Shown here piece by piece: positions 8,537 to 16,258 of a stretch of 64,000 bases of DNA. Made by a program: the position numbers and the translations under genes. Under the pieces are notes generated by a model. It was not told the origin of the DNA, ran no database searches, and saw only the letters and a list, made by a program, of their open reading frames with translations. This DNA is from Anaerolineae bacterium (GTDB lineage: Bacteria; Chloroflexota; Anaerolineae; Promineifilales; Promineifilaceae), in contig JAHDWK010000008.1 in assembly GCA_023382655.1 (NCBI GenBank), positions 62,001 through 126,000 of the forward strand, read 5' to 3'. Positions within the stretch are counted from its first letter, which is position 1. Every line of letters starts with the position of its first letter.

Positions 8537-9442
8537 TCACAACATCGGTAGCAAATAGTCATACGCGCTCAGCGCCGCTTTCACACCTTCGCCCACCGCC
8601 ACCAGCACCTGCTCGGCGTAGATGTTGGTCACGTCGCCGGCGGCAAAGATGCCGGGCACGCTGGTGCGACTGTACGGGTCTACTTTGATGAAACCACGGC
8701 CGTCCAGTTCCACCAGACCCGCCACCATTTGCGTATTCGGCCGCAGCCCTTTCTCCACAAAGGTGCCGTCGGCTTCCAACTTCGTCTCCTGGCCCAACCG
8801 ATCCTTCACCACCACCGTGTGGCAGTAGCCGTTGCCTTCCACCCGCGTCACTTGATAGTTGGGGAGAATGGTAACGTTGGCCGCTATCTGTAACTTCTGC
8901 CCCAACGGCGTATGCAGCGCCCGCTCCGACGGCCCCACCACATGCACATGGTGCGCCACCGTAGCCAACTCCGCCGCCGACCGCAACGCCAGTTCATCCT
9001 CGCCAATGACTACGGTATCCTTATCAATAAACAGCGGCGCATAGCTCAAAGCGGAGTAGCACAGCCCCTTGGACAGGTATTCTCGCTCGCCGGGCACATT
9101 CAGCCACTCCTGGCGCGTCCCCGTCGCCAGCACCACCGCCCGCGTCTCCAGTTCGCTGCCCTGCATGGTGCCCACTACAAAACCATCGGCCGTTTTCTGC
9201 ACTTTCTCCACGCGATCCATCAAACGAGTAAAGTGCAGATATTCCAGTTCACTCTTGAACTTATTCACCACTTCGATGCCGCGGATCACCTGATAACTTT
9301 CCACGTCCGGCAGATTGAGGTGATAGTTCGTCTTGCCGCCCAAATCTTCCGACACGAGCAGCACATTCAACCGCTTGCGAATGGCGTAAATGGCCGCCGT
9401 CAACCCCGCCGGCCCACCGCCAATAACAATTAAATCGTACAT
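8537..9442 (-). CDS. Thioredoxin-reductase-like flavoprotein lacking the redox cysteines
   Basis: A 301-residue FAD/NAD(P)-binding protein of the TrxB fold: GGGPAGLTAA FAD motif at residue 8, a central NAD(P) domain, and FAAGDVTNIYAEQ closing the FAD site. The active-site CATC of thioredoxin reductase is replaced here by Ser130-Ala-Leu-Ser133, so it cannot reduce a disulfide in the classical way. It is more like a ferredoxin/flavodoxin-NAD(P) reductase or a partner flavin oxidoreductase. ATG 9442 has GGAGG upstream. It sits between the malic enzyme and metVF, suggesting a role in supplying or withdrawing electrons for methylene-THF reduction or balancing NAD(P)H with ferredoxin. That role is inference. 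Confidence 0.8.
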   Translation of the reverse strand: MYDLIVIGGGPAGLTAAIYAIRKRLNVLLVSEDLGGKTNYHLNLPDVESYQVIRGIEVVNKFKSELEYLHFTRLMDRVEKVQKTADGFVVGTMQGSELETRAVVLATGTRQEWLNVPGEREYLSKGLCYSALSYAPLFIDKDTVVIGEDELALRSAAELATVAHHVHVVGPSERALHTPLGQKLQIAANVTILPNYQVTRVEGNGYCHTVVVKDRLGQETKLEADGTFVEKGLRPNTQMVAGLVELDGRGFIKVDPYSRTSVPGIFAAGDVTNIYAEQVLVAVGEGVKAALSAYDYLLPML

Positions 9443-9455
9443 GGCAAACCTCCAG

Positions 9456-9494
9456 GAGGAGTGATAGTCACTTTGCAAGTGACTATCGCTCCTC
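9456..9494. repeat. Hairpin covering the malic enzyme stop codon
   Basis: Arms 9456-9473 and 9477-9494 pair over 18 bases with one mismatch and a 3-base loop. The stop codon of the malic enzyme gene lies in the right arm, and the ribosome-binding site of the next gene starts just beyond the left arm. Confidence 0.85.
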
Positions 9495-10847
9495 AGGCAC
9501 AGGAGCTATAAACCCCTCATCCATCATCATCTGCGTCAGGTTGCGGGAACGGCCGATCATCATTAGCGCATGTTGGTACAGTTCATCATAGCTCTTGGTC
9601 AGACGAGCCACGCCTTGTTCTTGCGCCTTCATGCCCACGGCCGCCGCTTCACGGGCAAACACCTGCCAATCTTCCATGCTCGGCAGCAAATGTTCGTCGT
9701 CCAGGTCATCGCCAATAAAATCGGCCAACGCCTCGGCGGCCGCAAAACACATCTCGTCCGTAATCGTCTTCGCCCGCACATCCAACGCCCCCCGGAAAAT
9801 GCCGGGGAAACCAAGCGAGTTATTCACCTGATTCGGGAAGTCTGACCGGCCGGTAGCCACAATGCGCGCTCCGGCTTCCAGCGCCTCCCACGGCCAGATT
9901 TCCGGCACCGGGTTGGCACAGGCAAAGACAATGGCATCCTTGTTCATCCGTTCCACCCACTCCGGCAAAATGGTACCCGGCCCCGGTTTGGAGAGGGCGA
10001 TGACCACATCCACCCCTTCCAACGCTTCGGGAATGCCACCCTGGCGCAGTTCCCCGTTGGTGATCTGGCACAGCCGCCACTTGTCCACATACTCATGGCG
10101 GCGCATTTCCAAATCCCGCCGGTGCGGCCCCAGGATGCCCTTGCTGTCCACCATCATGCACTTGGTCGGGTCGGCGCCCCGGCCAAAGATGAGCCGCGAG
10201 CAGGCCACATTGGAAGCGCCGCTACCGACAAAGGTGATGCTCACATCCTCGATACGCTTGCCTACCAGCTTCAGGGCATTCATCAACCCGGCCAGGGTAA
10301 CGGTGGCCGTGCCTTGCTGGTCATCATGCCAGATCGGGATTTCCGCCTTTTCGCGCAGCGTGTCCAGAATGCGGAAACATTTGGGTTGAGAGATGTCTTC
10401 CAGATTGACGCCGCCAAAGGCCGGTTGCAGCATGAGCACGGTTTCGATGATCTTGTCCGGGTCTTTGGTATCCAGCATGATGGCCACGCCGTCCACGCCG
10501 CCCAGATATTTGTAGAGCAGGGCCTTGCCCTCCATTACCGGCAGGCCGGCTTTGGGGCCAATGTCGCCCAGCCCCAACACTCGTGTGCCATCGCTGACGA
10601 CGGCAACGGTGTTCCACTTGTTGGTGTAATCAAACACGCGCTCTGGTTCGGCCTGGATCGCCTTGCAGGGAGCAGCCACGCCCGGCGTATACCAGATCGA
10701 AAAGTCGTTTAGATCGCGCACGGCGCATTTGAGCGCCATTTCCACTTTGCCCCGGTAAAACGGGTGCAATGCCATGGCGTCGGCCGACGGTTTCTGCGCT
10801 TTTTTGAGCAGTTCGTCTATGTCAACGCGCTTTTTGTCGGTGAACAT
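9483..10847 (-). CDS. Malic enzyme (oxaloacetate-decarboxylating malate dehydrogenase)
   Basis: A 454-residue single-domain malic enzyme that oxidises malate to pyruvate and CO2 with NAD(P), or runs in reverse. The N-terminal domain has [14 protein letters not shown] with the catalytic Tyr, and [18 protein letters not shown]. The metal-site segment [13 protein letters not shown] is intact, and [14 protein letters not shown] Rossmann residues ([11 protein letters not shown]) bind the nucleotide. It lacks the C-terminal phosphotransacetylase-like domain of long bacterial malic enzymes. A strong AAGGAGG precedes ATG 10847. Its place inside the CODH/ACS operon, between acsE and metVF, is unusual and links C1/acetyl-CoA chemistry to pyruvate and C4 acids or NADPH supply. 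Confidence 0.93.
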   Translation of the reverse strand: MFTDKKRVDIDELLKKAQKPSADAMALHPFYRGKVEMALKCAVRDLNDFSIWYTPGVAAPCKAIQAEPERVFDYTNKWNTVAVVSDGTRVLGLGDIGPKAGLPVMEGKALLYKYLGGVDGVAIMLDTKDPDKIIETVLMLQPAFGGVNLEDISQPKCFRILDTLREKAEIPIWHDDQQGTATVTLAGLMNALKLVGKRIEDVSITFVGSGASNVACSRLIFGRGADPTKCMMVDSKGILGPHRRDLEMRRHEYVDKWRLCQITNGELRQGGIPEALEGVDVVIALSKPGPGTILPEWVERMNKDAIVFACANPVPEIWPWEALEAGARIVATGRSDFPNQVNNSLGFPGIFRGALDVRAKTITDEMCFAAAEALADFIGDDLDDEHLLPSMEDWQVFAREAAAVGMKAQEQGVARLTKSYDELYQHALMMIGRSRNLTQMMMDEGFIAPVPEER

Positions 10848-10862
10848 ATTGGCCTCCTTTTG

Positions 10863-10895
10863 GGGTAAAGTGCATAATTCTTACGCACTTTGCCC
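10863..10895. repeat. Hairpin at the acsE stop codon
   Basis: Arms 10863-10873 and 10885-10895 pair over 11 bases with one G-T pair. The acsE stop begins at the right arm's last base. The malic enzyme ribosome-binding site lies just outside the left arm. Confidence 0.75.
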
Positions 10896-11830
10896 TAAGC
10901 AAACGCCTCTTGTTGCAAGTAGGCGTCTGCATAAATCACTTTGTTCAATAAAATTTCTACCGTTTTCCAGATAGCCGCCTGTTCCGGGTCGTAGAGGTCT
11001 ACGTCGTTGATGTCCGGCTCTTCCATGTTGGCGATGTGGTCGTGGATGGCGAGGTAGAGGCGGTTCACGGCCGTGCCCCCATCCCGTTCCTCAATCACCC
11101 GCACCACCTCCTTCAACTGTACGTCAAACGGATCGGCAATCATCATTTGCAGCCCCACACCCATGAGCATGGCACAGTACACCCGGTTGATCAGCGGCCG
11201 ATTTTCACGTGGCACGGCGTTAGACACGTTAGACAACCCCACAGAAATGGGCGGCGGTGGATCCCAGGCATATTGCAGGGTGCGTACCGCTTCAATCAGG
11301 TGCGGGCAGTATTCCTGGCAGCCAGAAACGGTCAGCACCAACGGGTCAATGATCAGGTCGCTGATGGGAAAATAAATCTCCAGGGCACGGGGGATCAGCG
11401 ATTCCAGGGCGATGTTGACCCGTTCGTCGGCGGCTACCGGGATGCCACTTTTGCCCATCGTCAGGGCAACCAGGCGGGTGTTGTACTGCTTGGCTATCAG
11501 CGGCACTTTTTCCAGCCGTTCCGGTTCGGCCGAAGTGGAGTTGATGATGGGCTGTGCTTTTGTCACCTTTTTCAGCCCGGCCTCAATACCCACGATGTTG
11601 GTACTGTCGAAACAGAGCGGCACGTCTACCACTTCTTCCATCAGCCCCACCATCCAGGGGAAAATCTCTTCGCCGTCCGCCTTGCGCGGCCCCAGGTTCA
11701 GGTCGAGCGCATTGGCCCCGGCTGCTACCTGCCGCACGGCCAAATCTTGAAAGAAACGGCCGTTCCGTTCCTTGAGCGCCTCTTTGACATTTGCCGAAAT
11801 AATGTGAATGTTTTCGCCAATGATGTACAT
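10895..11830 (-). CDS. acsE: Methyltetrahydrofolate:corrinoid iron-sulfur protein methyltransferase AcsE
   Basis: A 311-residue pterin-binding TIM-barrel protein. It moves the methyl group of methyl-THF to the cobalt of the corrinoid iron-sulfur protein (AcsC/AcsD). Family marks are the MYIIGENIH start, GANALDLNLGPRK, the pterin-site region PLCFDSTN, IINSTSAEPERL and ISVGLSNVSNAVP. A strong AAGGAG precedes ATG 11830. It lies directly downstream of the activator acsV, as in other CODH/ACS operons. The C-terminal 40 residues extend slightly beyond the usual AcsE length. Confidence 0.95.
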   Translation of the reverse strand: MYIIGENIHIISANVKEALKERNGRFFQDLAVRQVAAGANALDLNLGPRKADGEEIFPWMVGLMEEVVDVPLCFDSTNIVGIEAGLKKVTKAQPIINSTSAEPERLEKVPLIAKQYNTRLVALTMGKSGIPVAADERVNIALESLIPRALEIYFPISDLIIDPLVLTVSGCQEYCPHLIEAVRTLQYAWDPPPPISVGLSNVSNAVPRENRPLINRVYCAMLMGVGLQMMIADPFDVQLKEVVRVIEERDGGTAVNRLYLAIHDHIANMEEPDINDVDLYDPEQAAIWKTVEILLNKVIYADAYLQQEAFA

Positions 11831-11844
11831 AGCTTTCTCCTTTT

Positions 11845-11908
11845 TGGGGGATTGGAGATCGGAGATTGGTAATCTCTAGTCTCTCACTCTCCCAATCTCT
11901 CAATCTCC
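11845..11908. repeat. AATCTCC-word repeat across the acsV stop codon
   Basis: The words GGATTGGAGAT and GGAGATTG on the left face CCCAATCTCTCAATCTCC on the right. The stop and last codons of acsV (ending EIERLGE) are read from the right arm. Confidence 0.75.
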
Positions 11909-13851
11909 ATCTCCTGCACCACCGAGGGGAACCGGTTTAGTTCCGTATGCGGCAGGAACAGGGCTGAGGTAAACGCCTCGTAAAAACTGTTATCGGCCGA
12001 GAGTTCAATGTAGGTCATGCGGGCGGCAATATCACTAATGCGCTGCTGGGCTGTCTGGCTGAGCAAGGCGTAATAGGCGCCCAGTACGGCCGTATTGCCC
12101 AAAAACTTAAAATTCTCCCAGGGCTTATCCGGCAGCAGCCCAATTTGAATGCCCTTCTCCACGTTGATGTACTTACCAAATGAGCCGCCAATCAATACCT
12201 GTTCCACGGTATCCAGCGGCACACCGACACTCTCCGCCAGCACCGCCATCCCGGCATACACGGCCGCTTTGGCCCGGATAAGATTGTCAATATCCACGTG
12301 GGTCATGGTGATGTCACGGCCGTGCCACGTCTCATCTGCCCAGGCGACCACATATTCGGGGCCATTTTCTCCCTGGCGAATCCGGTTGGTCGCCAAATGC
12401 TGGTTCAAATGGCCGCCTTTATCAATCACGCCGGTCAGGAACATCTCTGCCAACAGGGAGATGAGACCGCTGCCACACAGCCCGCGCGGTTTGTCGTTAC
12501 CAATGACACGCCAGGTCGGTTCGGCGGTACGGCCATCAATCCACACCTCTTCTATCGCCCCCCGCGTGGCCCGCATCCCGTCTTGCACCCCTGCCCCTTC
12601 AAAAGCCGGCCCGGCCGAGCAGGCGCACGTCACCAACCAGTCACGGCAGCCCAATACAATCTCACCGTTCGTGCCAATGTCCATAAACAGGCTCACCGGC
12701 AGGGCATCATCCAGCCCGGACGACAAGACCCCGGCGGTAATGTCCGCGCCCACGTAGCTGGCAACACCCGGCAGGCAAATGACCGTCGCCTCCGGGTGCA
12801 TGTCCAGCCCAATTTCCTGAGCAGTGAAAACAGGGGGATGGTTCACGGCCGTGACAAACGGACTCAACCGGATACTCTCCGCCGGAATCCCCAACAGCAT
12901 ATGCATCATGATGCTGTTACCGACGATGGTGGCTTTCATCACCTGCCGCGAACCCGGTTCGCCGCTTGCCACCTGCCACTTGCCACCTGCCTTTTGCACC
13001 ACCCGCTCGATCAGCGTATTGATGCTCTGCAAAACAAGTTGTCTCAGCTCCGCCTGTCCATTGTTTTTGCTGGCGTACATCACGCGGGAAATCACGTCCT
13101 CGCCGCAGCGAATCTGCCGGTTGTATTCGGCCGCCTGCGCCAACACCGCACCGCTAATCAAATCCACCAGCCACACGGAAACGGTGGTCGTGCCGATGTC
13201 CACCGCCAACCCCAGCAGGGGTGTGTCGTCGGGAATGTGGCCGGGGAGGAGGGCAAGCAGTGTGGCCGTATTCCGTAAACCGTAATCCGTATTCAGAACG
13301 GCCGTGACCCGCCATTCCCCCACCCGCAAAACAGACCCGATCTGGCGCAGCAGTGGTAGGGAGATTTGCAGATTTTCAATGCCGGTTTGGGTGCGCACGG
13401 CCGTTTGCAGGCGGCTCCAATCATCGCATTGGTCATCCAGATTCGGTGGCGGCAGCGTCAGGCAAATGCGTTGCATGGATTGGTCACGCTGCGGGTCATA
13501 CCCGGCGGGTACTGCTACTTCGGCCGCCGTGCGATCTGTCGTCAGGGTACGTTCCAGCGTTTCCTGGACGGGCACGATGACCTGAGCATCCCCTTCCACC
13601 ACCGCCTGGCAGGCCAGTGCATAACCCGCCGCCACATCCGCCGCCGACAGCCGCAGCGTACTGCGCCGCCGCACCCCACCAACGGCGTCTTCGCCGCCAT
13701 GCACCTGCACAGCGCAGCGGCCACAGCGCCCCTGCCCGCCACAGGGCTGGGCAATCTGCACCCCGGCGCGCACGGCCGCTTCCGTCAGCAGCGTCCCGGT
13801 TGGTACGACGACGGCTCCATTGCCAGCAAACGAAATCGTATGTTCACCCAT
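11884..13851 (-). CDS. acsV: Corrinoid protein reductive activator (RACo), ferredoxin plus ASKHA domains
   Basis: A 655-residue protein with an N-terminal 2Fe-2S ferredoxin domain (Cys37, Cys43, Cys46 in CGGQGRCGRC plus a later cysteine). The long C-terminal part is DUF4445/ASKHA, with the ATPase motifs AVDIGTTTVSVWLVD and FMDIGTNGEIVL, and GGSFGKYINVEKG near the end. RACo uses ATP to return inactive Co(II) in the corrinoid protein to Co(I). ATG 13851 overlaps the upstream membrane-protein gene by 8 bases, implying coupling. Two short repeat-derived insertions are read in frame: bases 12966-12991 (peptide around GGKWQVASG) and 13266-13294 (peptide around NTDYGLRNT). Its C-terminus also comes from a repeat. 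Confidence 0.92.
   Translation of the reverse strand: MGEHTISFAGNGAVVVPTGTLLTEAAVRAGVQIAQPCGGQGRCGRCAVQVHGGEDAVGGVRRRSTLRLSAADVAAGYALACQAVVEGDAQVIVPVQETLERTLTTDRTAAEVAVPAGYDPQRDQSMQRICLTLPPPNLDDQCDDWSRLQTAVRTQTGIENLQISLPLLRQIGSVLRVGEWRVTAVLNTDYGLRNTATLLALLPGHIPDDTPLLGLAVDIGTTTVSVWLVDLISGAVLAQAAEYNRQIRCGEDVISRVMYASKNNGQAELRQLVLQSINTLIERVVQKAGGKWQVASGEPGSRQVMKATIVGNSIMMHMLLGIPAESIRLSPFVTAVNHPPVFTAQEIGLDMHPEATVICLPGVASYVGADITAGVLSSGLDDALPVSLFMDIGTNGEIVLGCRDWLVTCACSAGPAFEGAGVQDGMRATRGAIEEVWIDGRTAEPTWRVIGNDKPRGLCGSGLISLLAEMFLTGVIDKGGHLNQHLATNRIRQGENGPEYVVAWADETWHGRDITMTHVDIDNLIRAKAAVYAGMAVLAESVGVPLDTVEQVLIGGSFGKYINVEKGIQIGLLPDKPWENFKFLGNTAVLGAYYALLSQTAQQRISDIAARMTYIELSADNSFYEAFTSALFLPHTELNRFPSVVQEMEIERLGE
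12966..12991. repeat. In-frame TTGCCACCTGCC repeat inside acsV
   Basis: Tandem TTGCCACCTGCCAC words read in frame within acsV. Closely related words occur at 32730-32760 inside another gene. Confidence 0.7.
13266..13294. repeat. In-frame GTAATCCGT-type repeat inside acsV
   Basis: The run ATTCCGTAAACCGTAATCC, of the intergenic GTAATCCGT family, is translated inside acsV as part of LNTDYGLRNTA. Confidence 0.7.
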
Positions 13852-14266
13852 TTTCCGCACCAGGGATTTCAATCCCGGACATATGGCGCAAGGCTTTCCA
13901 ATTAAATAGCAGAATGAGCAAGATGGTTGTGGCGACAACAAAGGAAACAGTAATATCTATAATCAATGTCCCTTGGGCCACAAACTCGCCCAAAAAATCA
14001 AAAAGCGCTAAACAGAATAGAATAACGAAGCTGAACGGTTTTCCTTGCCACAGAAAAAATGTATTGACCAGGAACAAGACGCCCACCAGGAATCCCGAAA
14101 CCATCAACACACGATAATCAAGAACGACCTGACTGCGTATGCCCCTTAAATCAACGGCAAAGGCATACGTCACAAACATATGCTGCACAAATTTTTCGAT
14201 AGACAGAAAAATGAGCAGGTAAAGCAAAAAAGGTCGTTTTCTCAAGCCAGTTCCCGTCACTTGCAT
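13844..14266 (-). CDS. Small four-helix membrane protein of unknown function
   Basis: A 140-residue protein with about four hydrophobic segments: FLLYLLIFLSIEKFVQHMF, VLMVSGFLVGVLFLV, FVILFCLALFDFL and FVVATTILLILLF. I recognise no family. It lies within the CODH/ACS operon between the CoA-binding protein and acsV and overlaps acsV by 8 bases, so it is probably co-translated. The layout resembles small two-times-two-helix integral membrane proteins. Its place suggests a membrane-linked accessory role, but no function can be read from sequence. Confidence 0.7.
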   Translation of the reverse strand: MQVTGTGLRKRPFLLYLLIFLSIEKFVQHMFVTYAFAVDLRGIRSQVVLDYRVLMVSGFLVGVLFLVNTFFLWQGKPFSFVILFCLALFDFLGEFVAQGTLIIDITVSFVVATTILLILLFNWKALRHMSGIEIPGAENG

Positions 14267-14284
14267 ATACCCATCATTACATGG

Positions 14285-14749
14285 TCACGCTGGCAAACGT
14301 CCCATTGCGCCCAAGACCCATTTCATGCACTTGTGACCAAAGTCGAAGAACATCAAGGGGCAGCCGCCGTCAATGACGACGATATTGTTTTCGCGGCACA
14401 CGGCCGTCGCCTTTGCCGATACGCTCGTGCCGCCGAAGGTATTGTTGTGCATCCACACGCGGGGCACATGGGCAGCCACACAATCCTGCACCACCTCTTC
14501 CGTCACCGCCGGGCTGGTGACAATCATCATGCCATCCACCCCGCCAGTTACCTCTTGCACATGGGGATAACAGGGGTCGCCCTCTGGCGTGTCTGTCATG
14601 TTGGGGTTGATGGCAAACACCTCATACCCTTTGTCGCGAAACGCTTTGTAAATCAGGTTCGCCGTCTGTTTCTCATCGCGGGAAACCCCGGCCACAGCAA
14701 TCCGCTTTTGCGAAAGAAATTCGTTTGCGAGTTCGTTAAAGTTGCTCAT
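14285..14749 (-). CDS. CoA-binding domain protein
   Basis: A 154-residue stand-alone CoA_binding (succinyl-CoA-synthetase-like Rossmann) domain. It shows IAVAGVSRDEKQTANLIYK at the CoA-binding loop, FAINPNMTDTPEGDPCYP and VVIDGGCPLMFF near the end, the pattern of the YccU/YneT type. Such proteins bind CoA thioesters but lack the catalytic domains of acyl-CoA ligases. Sitting directly after acsC in the CODH/ACS operon, it may sense or buffer CoA or acetyl-CoA. That is inference. Confidence 0.88.
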   Translation of the reverse strand: MSNFNELANEFLSQKRIAVAGVSRDEKQTANLIYKAFRDKGYEVFAINPNMTDTPEGDPCYPHVQEVTGGVDGMMIVTSPAVTEEVVQDCVAAHVPRVWMHNNTFGGTSVSAKATAVCRENNIVVIDGGCPLMFFDFGHKCMKWVLGAMGRLPA

Positions 14750-14760
14750 AATCCGTCCTG

Positions 14761-14787
14761 GTAACGCGATTTGACAAATCGCGTTAC
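14761..14787. repeat. GTAACGCGATTT hairpin at the acsC stop
   Basis: Arms 14761-14772 and 14776-14787 are perfect reverse complements with a 3-base loop. The acsC stop codon (14784-14786) is inside the right arm. A near-identical hairpin recurs at 24625-24655. Confidence 0.85.
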
Positions 14788-16160
14788 ACCAACACCTGCT
14801 TCATAAACTTTGGCACATCCACCGCTTCGCGGGGACCAACACGCACTTCCCAATCGGGCAATTCGCCTTCTACCTCGCCGGAAAGCACGGCCGTGTGCCC
14901 TGGCAGCACCAGGCGTTTACGGCTTACCTTATCGGCCACGTTAAATCGCTTCACGTCCTTAGCAATCCGTTCGGCATCAAACTTGCCCGCCGCCCACGCC
15001 GTCAACACACTCATCCCCTCGGACTCTGTGACCAGCAGCCAGGCAGGTAAGCCTGCGCTCTCCACTTCATTCTTCACGCTGAAATAGGTGATGGAGAAGT
15101 TGGTCGTCACCAGCACCGGGTCATCGGGGCCGGGGTTGTTGATCTCGTACAGGCCGGGCTGCACCTGGATCGGCTTTTGTGGATCAGTGTAGATATTCTG
15201 GCGCAGCACCAGCAGCGGGTACGCCGTCTCCGGGGCAAAGTGATCCAGGATGACAAAGCTGCCATACTTGCCAATCGCCTGCGCTGCCCACACTGTTTCC
15301 ATTTCCGGCGTCGGTGCATCGCCAGGGATATTCAAAATCGGATAGCCCAGAGAGCGAAAGGTTTGTTTCAGGGCCATGCGCCGCGCCGTGCTGTTGGCCG
15401 TCAGCGTACCATGCAGCCCACGCTGCGCCGGGCAAATGATAATGTCGTCCACGCCCGCCGTCTTCACCTTCTCGGTCAACGCCACCATTTCATCAATGGT
15501 TTCTGCCTGCACCGCCAGCGCCGCCTGATGGGCCTTCGCCACATCCACCATTGCCTGCCAGTTATCGGCCGTGGCAAAAGCAAAGAGGAGTTTTTGATCC
15601 ACAGATTTCACAGATTCCGCAGATTTTTCTCCTTCAATCTGCGTAATCTGTGTAATCTGTGGATTCCCTGACTCTTCCGGCGAGGCGATGAGGATGAGGG
15701 GCAGGTGGGTGATGGCGCGCACGGCCGTGACCGCCGCCACAAAATCCCCACCCCGCGCCTGTACCGCAATACCGTCCCATTTCAGGTCAATGCCCACGTA
15801 GTCCACGGTGTATTGGGCAACGGCCGTGACCTTCCGCCTGATCTCCTCTACCGGCTCATCGTCATACACCCGCAAAAACAACCCGGTGGGGCTGAAAAAA
15901 CGCTTTTCATGCCGGAACAGCGCCACTTCATTGCCGGACAGTACCTCATACCCGTTCGACTTCAACGTAATCGGCCGTACCGGTGGCGCCGCCGCTTCCG
16001 ACAACTGCGCCTTCGCTTCTTCGCTCACCGTCGGGCAGAGCGACAGTTCCACCTGTTTGGCCGCCAGCTTCATGGCAAACGCCAGACAGGTGGGAAAGCC
16101 ACACTCTTTACAATTCGTCTGCGGCAACAGTTTGTAAATTTGAATGCCTGAGAGAGCCAT
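14784..16160 (-). CDS. acsC: Corrinoid iron-sulfur protein large subunit AcsC (gamma)
   Basis: A 458-residue large subunit of the corrinoid iron-sulfur protein that shuttles methyl groups from AcsE to acetyl-CoA synthase. The N-terminal 4Fe-4S domain has Cys17, Cys20, Cys25 and Cys42 (TNCKECGFPTC...C). A TIM-barrel and the C-terminal corrinoid-binding domain follow (LPAWLLVTESEGMSVLTAWA). ATG 16160 has GGAG upstream; an earlier in-frame start at 16217 would read a repeat. Residues about 166-188 come from a CACAGATT-type inverted repeat read in frame, an insertion relative to the family. Its partner, the small subunit AcsD, is fused to AcsB in the next gene upstream. Confidence 0.94.
   Translation of the reverse strand: MALSGIQIYKLLPQTNCKECGFPTCLAFAMKLAAKQVELSLCPTVSEEAKAQLSEAAAPPVRPITLKSNGYEVLSGNEVALFRHEKRFFSPTGLFLRVYDDEPVEEIRRKVTAVAQYTVDYVGIDLKWDGIAVQARGGDFVAAVTAVRAITHLPLILIASPEESGNPQITQITQIEGEKSAESVKSVDQKLLFAFATADNWQAMVDVAKAHQAALAVQAETIDEMVALTEKVKTAGVDDIIICPAQRGLHGTLTANSTARRMALKQTFRSLGYPILNIPGDAPTPEMETVWAAQAIGKYGSFVILDHFAPETAYPLLVLRQNIYTDPQKPIQVQPGLYEINNPGPDDPVLVTTNFSITYFSVKNEVESAGLPAWLLVTESEGMSVLTAWAAGKFDAERIAKDVKRFNVADKVSRKRLVLPGHTAVLSGEVEGELPDWEVRVGPREAVDVPKFMKQVLV
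15597..15665. repeat. In-frame inverted repeat of CACAGATT words inside acsC
   Basis: Arms 15597-15625 and 15637-15665 match as reverse complements at 27 of 29 positions. The whole unit is translated in frame within acsC (peptide containing PQITQITQIEG and SVKSVDQ). Similar words lie at 17664-17694 and near 57040. Confidence 0.88.
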
Positions 16161-16167
16161 GTTCTTC

Positions 16168-16258
16168 TCCGTTATCCGTACTCCGTATTCCGTTATCCGT
16201 AATCCCAACCGTGTCATCTAACGGTTCACGGATTACGGTTCACGGATTACAGATTACG
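16168..16258. repeat. GTAATCCGT-word array between acsB-acsD and acsC
   Basis: Multiple CCGTTATCCGTA words on one side and ACGGATTACGGTTCACGG on the other form an imperfect hairpin filling the gap. The stop of acsB-acsD (16254-16256) lies inside it. Confidence 0.8.
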
